From the NCBI RefSeq assembly GCF_021155765.1, contig NC_060112.1:6820001-6884000 (forward strand): DNA of 64,000 nucleotides, in the 5' to 3' direction. A program made the translations under genes and the position numbers. The notes beneath the pieces were generated by a model. The model was given only the letters and a program-made list of their open reading frames with translations. It was not told the origin of the DNA and did no database searches. Origin of the DNA: Diprion similis. Taxonomy: Eukaryota; Arthropoda; Insecta; Hymenoptera; Diprionidae. Positions 35,001 through 47,678 of this stretch are shown here, piece by piece. Position 1 is the stretch's first letter; every line of letters starts with the position of its first letter.

Positions 35001-38000
35001 TCCAGTTAGGGTCCAACATCGATTCATTACAGTAGATACAAGAAAATATAGCACGAGTCACAATAATCAAAAAGAATAGTAACACATGCTAGATTTTTTT
35101 TTTACGTAGCACTATGCATTTTTCGGTCATGGTCAAAAGTGAAAACAGTTCATTAGAATGTATAGTAATTACAACTATAAGTTTCTCTGGGTGTACTTGA
35201 ATTTTTTTCACTGTTACATCTCAAAGTCTAATTATGGCCGATTTTTCTAGAATATAATCAGCTCCGAGAAACAACAGATAAGGGACAACGAGGACATGGG
35301 AAAAGTCGTGACAGCGAAATGGAAAAAATTCAAGGCTTTGCTCACCAAGAATGCTTTGCAACTGGTCAAACACCCGGGGTAAGTTTGTTTTGTATTGTTA
35401 TTACTTTTTTGCTCTTTAATACTTTCTGTGGAGGCAGATGAAGAAAAAAGAAAGAAAGAAATTCACGATATAGAAATTGAAGTATCGATTGAAGTAAAAT
35501 AATGTCTAAAAATTTTTGGACAGGTGTTGAATGTCTGTTTATTCAATATTTCGTCTTTTAGAGGTGTCACTTTTGCAATGATATTTCCCGTTCTTCAAAC
35601 GTTCTTATTCTTTAACGCGATCGGAGAAGATCCGAAGAATTTGCACATGGCCGTGGTGAACAAGGAAGCCGGAAATTGTAACTACAGCAATATTTGGGGC
35701 GAAGTTAATTACTACGAGGATACCGAGGATTGCGATTTCGTCGATTTGAGCTGCAGGTATTTGCACGGCTTCGACGACTCCATCATCATAAAGGTGAGTT
35801 GAAAGTTGAGGATTCTCTCGCAAATTGGAATTTGCAATTATTTTTACACGAGATTTATCATGCGGTTAATTATCGCTCTCAGAGATTGTTCATAGAGCGT
35901 AATTGACTATTGCAATTCAATACCGTTTCTCCAGGATTATTACCCCGACCAAAATAGCGCCTACGAAGCTGTTAGAAATGGAAAAGCTGTGGGCGCGATG
36001 TTCTTCAGTAGCAATTTTTCCGAAGCTCTTCGGAACCGAAGGGACAACGCTAGATATTTAACCGACGAGGAACTCGACGACAGTGCAGTGCAAATATCGC
36101 TCGACATGGGAAGTGAGTGTAACATAATGCCGATATAAACGTAATTGGAGCGGGGCGGGCAAACCGGGGTACCCTTAAAATTTGATAAAAAAATGTTGTT
36201 TTTCAAAATGCTTTTTAAATAGTCAAATATGACTTCTATAAACATTATTGAGCATTATTTTGAATTTTCAAAGATTTAGCGTACTTGCGTCCTCGCAAAC
36301 TAAGTATTTCCTTAAGTACCTCGTATTGCCCCCCCCCCCCCCCCCCCCCTCCATAATTTATGCAAACTTTTGGCAACTGCATGAATCGTATATATAGCAA
36401 TTATCGTAAAGTTTTTCTACACACTTGAAATATTATCATCGAATTACAGATCGACAGATCGGTTTGAACGTGCAGAAACGATTGTTCGATCGGTTTTTCG
36501 AAATTCAGGACAGCATAATGCAGGAATGTCACATCGATCCGAGATTCGGTGAAATGCCGTTAAGGGTGAGTCAAGAATCCTCGTTAATAAATCAACGACG
36601 CATTGTTCTATTATACGATATACATATTGTACCGATATAGTTATATTTAAAAATATTCAATCTTACAGTTCGAGGAGCCGTTGCTTGGAAGTGTTGATCA
36701 GAAATATTCAAATTTCATGGCACCTGGATTTTTACTCACGTAAGTAGCAGCATTCGATTGTTACTTGTAGTATGAAACCATTAAATTTGGCAATTAACTG
36801 ACGGTTGCATATGCTTCGCGATATTCTCAACGCATTTACAAGCGTACCGCTTATCCTCATTTCTCTTCTTTTTTTTCCATTTTAGTTTTCTTACCCAAGA
36901 ACATTACAAGGAATATTGCGTAGATGCGGATTTAAAAGTATTATAAGATGCGGTGTGATTACAAACGGTTTTCGCAATCGTTTATTTTTGCAATTTCGTT
37001 TTTATTACACCACGGCAGCAGACGAACGAATCCGTCGCTTTGCTTTTGAAACTGACGAAATTGATATGAAAAAAAATAATGCAAATCTTATTACTATGTA
37101 CTTTCGATTACGGAACGGTTTTCGCACAGTCTTTGTTTTTTTTTTCTTTCTCTTCTTTAACGACACTTATTGCAGCAGTGGCGAAAGAATAATATACATA
37201 AGAGAACAAAAAGCATCGCCAAAAGAGAAAATAATTCGCAAGGGTTATTAAATTATCTTGTACCATTATAATTACATTTCAGGGTAATATTCTTCTTGGC
37301 AACCTCGCTGACGTCCGCAATCATCATTTCGGATCGTGTTGAAGGCGTGTGGGACAGAACATTAGTAGCAGGTAATATAATTTTTTTTATTTTTAGATTG
37401 GTGTATTCATTTCTAATAATACCTTTCCGTATAATACTTTCGTGATTTTTTCCACAACCTGCGAATATAATTATGAAACATTGCACGGCGAATAAGAGGG
37501 TCTGAAAGTGTATAGACAAAAAGAATACTAACATAACTATGGATGAAGATGAAAATAATTCAACTCTGCAGATCGTTAACTTCACTTTCAATCGATATCG
37601 ACGTACGAGAGAAACTTGTAAAAAATCCGTTACTGGCGTTTAGTGTAAAGCGTATTTGTATAATATCAGCTATAATATAACGATCACGAAGTGTCTTTCA
37701 TAAGCGAAATTATTGTTCTTTTTTTGCTAAGTAGAAAGAAAATTGAGCAGCAGAGGGGGAAAAAAAACATGCGAAAGAGAGCCAAGAAATCATTTATTAC
37801 CATACGCTTGCCTTTTTTTCATCCAGAGTATAAAAATGGCGATTAATTTTTTGTCGTACAAATAAACATCTATCTGGCTGTACTTCATATGATTGTTGTT
37901 TTTTTCTTCCTTTTTTCACGCAGGCGTTACCGTACAGCAAATTCTCGCAGCTCACGTCACGGTGCAATTCGCTTTGACCTGCCTCCAGGTAACGTTGGTT

Positions 38001-38802
38001 CTATGTGTTGCACTTCTGGGATTCAGTTTACCATGTCGAGGACCTTTACTGGGTGTAATTGTATTGGTCCTGATGATAGGATTCTGCGGCATGTGTTACG
38101 GTGAGTAAAAAAAGCCATAAGGAATACAAAATCGGTGTTTCCGTTTCTAATTATTGGACTCTTTTATTATTGAACTTATACTAACGAAATATTTGTTATA
38201 TATACGTTTAAACGACCGATAAATCTAATCAATCCTCTTTGTATATCGTCTTACTAATGAATAACCAACGGTTCTATTAAAATTGCATTATATTAAATTA
38301 TCCATGCAGGTTTCTTCATCTCAGTAATGGTATCGACTCATACGGTAGCCAATTACGTATCAACGGGTAGTTTTTACCCCCTAATTTTACTGTCTGGTAA
38401 GTTTTTATCGATTTCCTTCATTTCTTTATATTGCTACATACGAATCGAGCGTGAAACCTATATTATTTGCATAATAACTTGTAATAGAAATTTGTATTAT
38501 ACGATGATTATAACTGTATTATAACAATAGAGAAATCGTTATACTACAATAATGCCGTATAAAAGTGTATACGTATGTATTTGATCGAAGATTGTGACCG
38601 CCAATTTGGATAAACGGTGACATACGTTTGGGACGTATTATCAATTACGTGAGCATTGGGCTAAATGAATTTTTAATTTGATGGCGAATGTAACCTAGAA
38701 TATATCATATTTCGAGGTCTTGAACGAAATCTTCTACCTTCGAACAATTCTGGCGGCGATTAATACAATTACATTGTGTAAAATTGAGTCCCATGCGTAC
38801 TC

Positions 38803-38833
<31 letters not shown>

Positions 38834-39156
38834 CAGAGAGACTGAAAAACAATCATCAGAATTTCAGGGATAATTCATCGCATACCATCTTTGTTACTTT
38901 CACGTTTTTTTCACCCATTAATTTCGGTATTTTTACAGGATGTATCTGGCCGATGGAGGGGATGCCGGTATTTTTGCAATGGATAAGCCGCATCTTGCCA
39001 ACAACGTTACCTTCGCTCTCGATGCGAGCAATGCTCGAGAAGGGTTACTCGATAGACGAGTTCGAGGTGTATATAGGATTTTTGATAATAGCCGCATGGA
39101 CCGTGGCTCTGATGATCAGCTGCATACTTGCCCTGAGATCAAAGACAGCGGGATAA
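29011..39156 (+). CDS. ABC half-transporter, ABCG23-like / ABCH subfamily
   Basis: Fourteen exons follow the exon at 2301: 29011-29155, 33189-33433, 33541-33718, 34235-34328, 34522-34755, 35251-35378, 35562-35793, 35935-36112, 36450-36565, 36669-36739, 37283-37371, 37924-38100, 38310-38396 and 38939-39156. All have GT-AG ends and compatible phases. Including exon 1 the protein has 769 residues. The ATP-binding half comes first: Walker A GASGCGKS (93-100), signature SGGQQRR (193-199), Walker B LLILDEP (212-218), D-loop GLDP and H-loop TTHY. A membrane half of about six helices follows, with a large Cys-containing loop (GNCNYSN...DCDFVDLSC) after the first. This NBD-TMD order and the sequence style fit insect ABCG23-like proteins, often classed as ABCH. 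Drosophila relatives are linked to cuticular lipid barrier formation; the substrate here is unknown. The internal ATG in the 29011 exon is an alternative start. Confidence 0.92.
30682..31430 (-). CDS. Possible nested two-exon gene of unknown function
   Basis: Two minus-strand blocks have protein-like composition unlike their AT-rich surroundings. Exon A, 31430-31213, starts at an ATG and encodes a Lys/Glu-rich, probably helical segment ([16 protein letters not shown]). It ends at GTAAGA in phase 2. Exon B, 30985-30682, follows TTTTTTTTAAATCAG and encodes [19 protein letters not shown] and then a charged, Pro/Ser-rich tail with a stop. The phases join without a gap, giving about 173 residues. 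No family was recognised. It lies inside an ABC intron on the opposite strand, so it could be a nested gene, the 3' end of a longer one, or a decaying pseudogene. Confidence 0.4.
31483..31654. mobile_element. Short mariner-like MITE
   Basis: 172 bp with inverted ends CACTGTAAAAAAAATT and AATTTTTGACAGTG, flanked by TA on both sides (31481-31482 and 31655-31656). The open frame starting at 31617 is mostly made of this element. Confidence 0.6.
36329..36349. repeat. Poly(C) tract in an ABC intron
   Basis: Twenty-one consecutive C bases within the intron between 36112 and 36450. This is unusual in an otherwise AT-rich region and prone to sequencing-length error. Confidence 0.95.
38807..38833. repeat. 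Poly(A) tract in the last ABC intron
   Basis: Twenty-seven consecutive A bases, about 100 bases upstream of the final exon. Confidence 0.95.
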
Positions 39157-42100
39157 CGATGAACTCGTTCGGATCGTACGCTATGAAATACGCTATGTAT
39201 ACTCGTGTGTATATATGTAACAATGTACGATGGAAATGCGTACATTTATTTGCACTGTTTAGCTCAATCTCGATTCGTCGCCATATAATTGTGGCTGCGG
39301 GTGATATCACGGAGTTGTTACTCTTCGTAACTCCCACTGCAGTATTTGATTCGTGTATTTTCTTTATTTTATTTGATTTTTTTTTTTTTTTTTTGTCAAC
39401 AAGTATGATATAATATTTGTCTCTCTCTAGACATGCATGGCTAGTTATGAATAATCTTCATTAGGCGCTCTTTTGATTTTTAAAAGGAAATACAAGAAGT
39501 AGAAATACTACTTAAATTTTCAACGAGACAGAATTAGGCATCGTATTTTTAATTAGGCTGCGGTTAATATTCCAAACTGTATTGTTTTTTCACTGCTTTG
39601 TTCGTTACGATTGGGTTAATATACAAATATTGTAATTTTCAGTGGAAAAATTCATTGTTACAATGCGTGATTGTGAAATTTCTCAGCAGGTTTTTCATTT
39701 CCATTATCGTGTATATTCAACTTTGCATCAATATATGGATAATTGATGTGCGAGTATGAAAATACCCGAATTTGTAAATGTCATATATGACTTTGCGTTG
39801 TGAATTTGTTGTAAATTTGAGATCTTTTTTAATATGTGTAATATTGTAACCTACCCTCTAAAACTGTGACACAAATACCCATAAAAATTATAAATCACCT
39901 GATGCGACTCAAACTACATACATATGTGTATATAATTAATGTATTATAATAACCCGCGTTGATATATACACGTTTTACTACATGAAATAAATTATATGTA
40001 ACTATGCATAAGAGTAACATACACACGAAGAAAGGACAGCGCTCAATTATCGTTAATTGAACAAAGAACCGAGAAAAGAATTAAAAAGAAATAGCACTTC
40101 AATTTCTAATATGTAAAAAAAAAAAAAAAAAAGAAAAACAACAAAAATTGAAAGGATCTTGAAAAAAGCAGTTGCGGAAAATTCGGTACCGTGTATAATT
40201 ATACAATGATAGTAACAAATATGCGCGATAAATGAAAAAAGATTTACGTTTTATAATTATTTCTAGGATACAAAATTTCCTGCACATAAAACTTTTATAA
40301 TATCGAATGTTTGATACATATTGTAAATAAATTATTTATAAATATTGATAATTGCCGGGTTTTTATTTTAATTTGAGTGTGTTATAAAGTCAATGATTGT
40401 AAATATACATAATTTTCTTGTTTTTTTTTGAACAATTTTATTTTCCAATCATGATATACGCAGGTATATATAATAATTATAGAGTCATTCGATTGGAGCG
40501 TTCTGGACGCTCTTATTTTTCATTTATATAAGATTAATATATATATATATATATGAATATTTGACAAACATATATGGTACATATTTTTTCTATAGGAATT
40601 ACAATAATCTTTCAAATGTATTCGAGAAAGATAACCTGAAAGAATTCATTTCAATTTTGATTTCATCATTTTTGTTTGTGTTCCTAATTCATACAATTGA
40701 ATATTGCCTGGAATAACGATCGTTAAACTAACACTTGGAACAGTTTCGAATAAATTTATCGTAAACACGCCTTATGATCAATTAATCAATCATTAGTTTC
40801 CATATATCTTTCAAAATACTTCCTTTTTTCGTTCGTTTCGATCACGAACACAAAAAAAAATATATATATATATCGTATCGTCTTCTTTTTTCGCTTAAAT
40901 GTTCACCGACCATCTTCGATAGCGTTCGGTAGGAAATATCGAAATGATAAATTCTAATGATAGTAAAAAATATACTATAAACTCTCGAGCTTAATTGCTC
41001 CAAGATTCTCATCTCCTTATCACGTGCACTAAATGTATATAATGTATATAAGATTCGAAATATATATCTATGTAGGTATTATAACGTACTGAAAGTATAA
41101 TATCTACTAACTTGCGAAGTCCTGCAGCGCAGTGTCATTCTATGTTTAAAGAAAGTGTAAATTAACAATGACTAACAATTAATTGTTTGCTTGATGAAAA
41201 AAAAAAAAATAATAATAATCAACACGACTATAAGCTGTATTTCTACACATACATATGTCTAATTGTATACATCGCTATAACCTGTGAAATAATTAATCGG
41301 GTTCACTTGTCATATTATGAATGCAAGAAAAATGTACATTTAATTAAGAATAATTACAGAAAATTTCTTATTAATATCTCTTTTATAAAGCAAAGAAGAA
41401 TCGCAGCAGATAAATGATATTTAAATGACAGATAAACCAATAATTCAGAATTCTGTTATAACATTCAAAGGGGAAATTGGAAAATATTGAAACGAAACTG
41501 TCCCGTCAAAATTTAATTTTCTTTTTTTCCTCTATAACTCCGATTTTCAATCAACTTCATACAATGTAAATAATATTGATAATTGAATACAATTCACCAG
41601 GTAATTTAATATAACCACGCTTACCACAGCCTTTTGTAAATATAAATAATACATATATATGTATGTATAGATATAATGTACGTACATAATAATATTTAAT
41701 TAATTCTTGCTACATTTCCGTGAGCACGAGCTGCTGGATCATTAATATTGTCCCGCAATAAGTTAAAATTCTGTCCAATATCGATCAATATCAAACGTGT
41801 TTATTATCATTGTATCATTTATAACCGGCTGAATGCCCGCGTGATCTTTTTCATTATCTTTGTCATTGCGGTTGAATGTACAATCTTTGCTTATGGGACG
41901 TTTGTTATTGGCTTTGGTATTATCGTCATTATTGTTATTATTATTATTACTATTATTAGTATAATTGTTAATGGTAAGACAGGGGCCGCATCGGATGGGT
42001 ATGGAGCGAGCAGCGACAAGATGGTCAACTAGTTGTCTTACAGAAGGCATGCAGGTTTTGCCGTTCCCTGGAAAACACATTTAACATGCCGCGTCAGATC

Positions 42101-44222
42101 CAGACTACACACTAACTTCTTCTTTGCAAAACTACACACACACACACACGCGCGCGCAAACACACAGATCATCAACACAGCAATCAAACACTGCAAGGAA
42201 TCATTCTTCACTTAACTCAATTCCGTATTTTTATTAAACTGACGGTAGCTTGTTAAAACTCAGAGAAGAAACTATAAAACAGTCGTGAAAATATGAATAT
42301 ACATAGACGTGGGTATATTTGCATCGAAGAAGTTGTGTAGGCTTGAAAATATAGGTAAACATGATTTATTCAATTAAAAAACAATAGAACAAAAGAAAAC
42401 TAAAAAGAAACACAAGTAGAAAATAGGAACGTTTATGATTACGATTAACATTTATGTAAAGGAAGTAGAAAAAGCATGAATATATATATATATATAGGGA
42501 GAGTAGTAATTGTTAACATTCTATTAGAATCTTAGCAGCTATGAAGCGTATAACTATGTATGTATGTGTATTTGAGCAATTATTTATTTAATTTGCAACC
42601 ATATGTGAATTTTTCTCTTGTATTTTCAAATTTAATTATTAATCATAGTAGTTCGAATCATTACACGAATGGTTGCAAGCTATAAATATAACTGGTAATA
42701 CTGTACAGGTAACACGTAATATTAACTTGCATGTAAGGAAGAACTGATGAATGTTTTTGGCTTTGAGCCTCCACAATGCTGCTGTACTAAAAGCATTCGA
42801 TATCTAGATAGATGTTATAACCTATATACCTATGGAAAGATGTCGAAGCGATTTTTTGAAGTAATGGAAGATAAACCAAAGAAATGATTGTGGAAAGAAA
42901 AAATTTTTAAACAAAAACGCATACCATGCACTACATGACGATTCGATACATACATGTATATGAGTATACAATGTCCATGTAACGTGTATTGTATGGATAT
43001 ATGACCATTTAAGGGCGGAATTTTCTTTGTTTCCGCTAAATTTATCGCTTTCTTCTAATTTTCAAGGAAATCATTATCAATTTTTTTTTGTGAATACATA
43101 AAAGATAAATGAATCTTCATGTCAAATTTCGCATTGATCCGTTGTGTAGTTTCTTTGTCAGGAAATTAGAAAAAAAGCGATAAATTTAGCGAATAAAAAG
43201 AAAATCCCTCCCTAAGCACTGTTGTGCTCATTAAATTCAACATTCAATTTAATATATATATGTATATATATACACGAGTATAAACGTATAACGTTATACG
43301 CTTATGTTTAAAATTTTTGTTTTTCGTTTAAATATTTTACTCCAAATTGGAAGTTTACTTTTAATATCGAGATCTTGTATAGTATATAATATAATTTATT
43401 TACGGTTAATCGACATAACGAATATTCTATATACTTCAATAACCGCGAATTATGTAACAAAATCAGTTTTTATATCTCTATTTCAGATATTTATAATATA
43501 GTATATTTAAATAGGATTGTCTTTTAACCACAGGATTGTAATAATCAAGATTTCCAAACGTCGTAAAAACGTCGGATTAAATTCTATAATGAAAATCCTT
43601 TAAACTTGTGAGGCAAAAAGAAAATATACAGTGAAACTCAACGTTCACGGATTCAAACAAGACCGCGTTGATCGGGGTGACTCGTGAATTCCAAACAACT
43701 AACGAGCAGTGACAAGCTACATAGATTTCTCTCGACTTATGTCGATAAAAGGAAAAATATGTGAAAAAAAAATGAGTTACTATTCTTTGCACAATCGAAA
43801 GAATGAATAAATTGTCGTACGCGTTAACTACTCAGTAATTATCTGTGTAGCAATTTAACCACATACCTATAGATGCACAGAAACATTAATAATTCGTTAA
43901 ACGTTTGTACATCCATACATGACAACATTGTAATTGTACGTGTACTTAATCCGCATACATGCATGACACAGAAACATTAATTTTTGAAACAGTGAAGGTA
44001 TCAAAGGTGTGTTAGGGTGCGAAGTGAGAGACGATTTTCTTTCGCGCAGTTTTTTTTTTTTCTCATTTTTATCGTATAAATTTCTGCGCTGAATTATTCT
44101 AGATTTTTTCTTCTTTTTCGCTAGTCTCTTGAATCTCGACAACGCAGATTTTCTTCCGAATTTTTGTTTGAAGCGGGTTTTCGTGAAAATAAAAATGTAC
44201 GGTTTCGTCGGAAAACCATCAA
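39157..44222. other. Convergent intergenic region between ABC transporter and NMNAT
   Basis: Holds the 3' UTRs of two genes that run toward each other. An AATAAA at 39986-39991 is a candidate end for the transporter mRNA. A palindromic MITE lies at 43011-43215 and a CA/CG-rich repeat near 42131-42165. A 105-codon minus-strand frame at 41763-42080 contains a long Asn run from an AT microsatellite and is not convincing as a gene. Confidence 0.5.
43011..43215. mobile_element. Palindromic MITE
   Basis: About 205 bp with imperfect inverted arms: AAGGGCGGAATTTTCTTTG and CGCTAAATTTATCGCTTT on the left are answered by the complement of GCGATAAATTTAGCG and AAAATCCCTCCCTAA on the right. The target duplication is unclear and there is no protein frame. 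Confidence 0.6.
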
Positions 44223-46629
44223 CTACAGAGCTGTTTCTTTCTCGCTGATTATTTTTATTCCGTGTTTAGTCAATATCATTTTCACCATGTCGCTGTCCCT
44301 TATCTTAATGTTGGCACGTAAATTGGCGCTGTCAGGTGTGAGATCGTTCTCTGATAGCGTGAAATTTTCGTTGGAAGAATTGATAAAATTCTCTGTAAGC
44401 GAGTCAATGTCGTTGACAGACTTTTGGAGTTTTTTCAGCTTGGCGGAGCGCTCGGTGGTTCGGTTCGATTGTATGTTGTCAGCCGACGCGATGAGCTTGT
44501 TACCTTTGAACCGCTGAAATCCTCTCTCCGGAAGTTTTATGATCTGTTTAGATTGCTGCAAGTTATCGACCGAGGAATACCGCCGCTTGTCCTGAAAGAA
44601 CTTGGAGCTCGAATCGCTTATCACGAAGGATCCTTTTCTAACGATTCTCTTCCCGCCATCGCGCTTCGAACCGATGGGCAAGTAATACTTTGGCAGCGAT
44701 AATTTGGCAGAGTAAATATTAACGTTCTCGTTCGACGAACCTATCCCCTCCTCCTCGATAGCGTTCCCTGATTCTTCGCGATTATCGTTAACGCTGTTCT
44801 TCGTTAAGTGTAAATTCAACCTGGACGAGTCTCTCGCAAAAGTCTTGACGCTGTTGTCCAAGCCGCAGTTCTCGATTTCAAAATCATCGTTGTCCACCTC
44901 CTGATCCCTACGGTTCATTTCCTCGTCAAATTCATCCCCGCTTTCGTCCAGCCGAGTCTCATCCCTAATTTTTTCCTCTTTGAACTCCTCGATCGCTTCC
45001 TTCTCTTCCACGAGCGTCGGCTCGGAGTCGGCGTAGGGCATTATCAGGTCGCCTTCGAAGTCGGCGTTGATGTCGTTGCAGATTTCGCACAAATCGCACT
45101 TGTCGCCGATTCCCGGGGCTGATTTTGGTTCGAGAATATCGTTCGAGTCGAGGTTGCAGGCGCTGCAGATGTCGCACTCTGTGGAATCGTCATCCACCGA
45201 GCACGTGCTGCGGTTCGATTGTACGGTGTAAAAGGTCTCTTGGTTCAAACTGACCTCGGTAGCACTCGCGTAACAGCACTCGCTGCAGAAGTTTGCCGTC
45301 GTCATGAGCTGCGACGTGCTGTCAGATTTGGGCTTAAGAGTGTCGCTGAAAGAGATCTCGAAGCTCTTGTACGACATGGACTTTGAACTGTCGCTGCATT
45401 TTATCGACTCGTAGCTCTTCGACTTCTTGGAACCGGTGTCGAGGCCCATTTTTGAGCTCCTCTCCTGCGGGAGGGTGAATTTTACAGAATCCAAACTCCC
45501 CTGGACTCCGAATTGCGACCGAAGCGCCCGCTCGAACAGCTTGACGTCCTTATCGTCGGCGGTGAAATTCAGGTCCGTCTGCGAGGCTGAATTTACGCTG
45601 TCGATCTCGTCGCACTGCGTGCAGCCGTCCTCCTTAGTTTTCGACGCTTTTGTCTCTCCGGGCAAAACCGGCAAGGAGTTCTCCTTTCGTACGACGCTCT
45701 TTTCTACGCTGTCTTTACACTTCTTCGGACTCTTGCGCGAGTTGACCAAAGACTTTAGGTACTTTCCGTCTATTTCCAACGTCTCTCTGTTCACCGCGCA
45801 TTCTTCGTTCTCTTCTTCAACGAGAAGCGTGTCATCTACTTTCGAATCCTTGTTTTTTGCACCGTCGTTCGCGGCTCGTTCGTCTCTTTCCTTAACAACG
45901 GTTTTTTCCACCTTGGTTTCTGCAATATCCAGTTTCACATTCGAATTGTCTCGATTCTTTGCCGTTGCTGCTGCTGTACGTCGGTTGATTTCAGCGTTGT
46001 TTAATTTCTTATAACTTAATTCTAAAAAATCATTCTCATCTTCGATAAGTGCAGTTAAATTATCCGAACCGCGATCTGTGTTTACGAATGAATTGTGATC
46101 GTTATCTACTACAATGGCGTTATTTGTTAAGCTGATGTTACTGTGATCATTTTTTACAGTTAATGAGGGATTACTTCGGTCGGAGTAGATGCATGAACCT
46201 ACCTCGTCGAGAATATGAGATTCTCCGGTCTCTGTCGCAATGATCTGCTTCGCCTGTCCAGGGTAAGCGCTTTTCATACTGTTCAGAAGCTTGTTATTAC
46301 CGTTCTCTGACATAACGCTGATGAACTTATCGCGTACCGAATCGTTATCATCTTCTGTCTTACCGATTGGTAACTTGCAGTTGGTATTATTTGCAAAGTT
46401 TGAATTGTTCAAAAAATTCTTCTTCATTATAGAATCGGGGATATCGATCGATATGATTTCCACGGGACTCGGTGTTTCCATTGTAATATCACTCGGCGAC
46501 GGTGTTAAAAATGTATTCTCATACTTTTTATCTATGTGCAAATAATTACTTTCGATATTATTTGGAGATTGTTCCAACTTACTTTTGTGTCCGATGATAT
46601 TTGGCAGCGTGAAAGAAAATACAATTTTC
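44223..46629 (-). CDS. Nmnat: Alternative 3' exon of NMNAT encoding an ~800-residue C-terminal extension
   Basis: A continuous 2407-bp open exon begins after TTTACAG at 46629 and ends at a stop at 44223. The phase (one base, then AAA ATT GTA) matches the phase-2 donor overlapping the NMNAT stop codon at 47683, so splicing yields a 1054-residue protein. The extension (801 residues) is acidic and Ser/Asn-rich, looks largely disordered, and carries spaced Cys clusters (CTQC, CSECC, CDICSAC, CDLCEIC). A conserved-looking C-terminus ends ILTKHGIKIISEKE. Such a long open frame in this AT-rich DNA is very unlikely by chance. No known domain was recognised in it. It could instead be a separate downstream gene using the first internal ATG (METPSPVEI). 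A strong internal donor at 46582 suggests a further isoform. Confidence 0.7.
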
Positions 46630-47678
46630 CTGTAAACTGATTTCAGAATAATTTTGTTGATGATTAAAATTTAACGATTTCTTCATAAAACTGATCAAAG
46701 ATAAGTTCATTGGTAACTTATATTTACTTTTTCTTTTTTATCTATACTTTGTCGACCAATTAAAATAAACCTGATACAAGTATAAAATAACGGAAAGAAA
46801 AAACCAAGGTTTCGTGTAAAAATATATAAGAATTCTATGTGTTTTTTTTTTTTTTATTGCATTTTTTGCATGGCTTATTGCACATCGTATAAATTACTAT
46901 TTTTTTTTCTCTTTAACAAATAAACAATATATATGTGTATGTGTATAAAAAAAACACGAACGTAAAATTAGTTAAAGTGTTAAACTATAATTTTCCTGTA
47001 CATCTTGTAACTACATCTCAAAGAAGAACAATAATAATACTAAACTATGTGTTTGTACATCAAAGTCAATTAGAAGAACCGTTTTTGGCAAACAATTAAA
47101 ATAACAGTAAACATTTTCATAAGTAACAAGCTAAATCCTTGCTTATATTCTCATTTTCTTTGTCCATTTTGCTTTTCCGCTTTGAGCATAGATTAATGTA
47201 AAACCATTAGCTAACTAGTTCCTTACAACAGATGAACTTGACACACGGAACAAATATAAAAATTCTAAACACTAAACATTTCAACAGAAGAAAAAACAAT
47301 GTAAGTCCCTGGCCATATTTACATATTAACTAAAGATAAAAAAAATCTTTACTAAATTAACTAAGATCTGCGTAGATCTGACACCGACATTTACAGATGT
47401 CTTGAGAGATTGTCTGTACATAGATGGTAATCGTCTGACTCGCCAATCAGAGGAAACAATGAAGTAAAATATACGACCAATTTAGAGGTGAACAAAAATT
47501 GAAAGTATCATCCAAAGAAAATGGTAATTTCATGATCATAATTTTATGATGTATTTTATAAGTTTTTTCGTAGTTCTCGTCCATCCAAAAAGCGAACAGA
47601 CCAGACAATAGACAAATCTCCACTGTCGACAAATGTATAGTAACGGTAAATTCATTTGAATCCTAATGGCATAAAAAC
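46630..47678 (-). other. 3' UTR of short NMNAT mRNA / alternative intron
   Basis: If the donor at 47682 is not used this is the 3' UTR of the 253-residue form; an AATAAA on the minus strand at 46858-46853 is a suitable end signal. If it is used, the region is an intron ending at TTTACAG (46636-46630). Confidence 0.55.

Noticed and set aside
38940-39413. 157-codon plus-strand frame over the last ABC exon
   Set aside because: Out of frame with the transporter and ends in low-complexity Phe.
41763-42080. 105-codon minus-strand frame starting MCFPGNGKTC
   Set aside because: Its middle is an Asn run translated from an AT-rich microsatellite; there is no domain and no clear partner exon.
45427-46014. 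195-codon Ser/Phe-rich plus-strand frame
   Set aside because: Antisense shadow of the long NMNAT exon.
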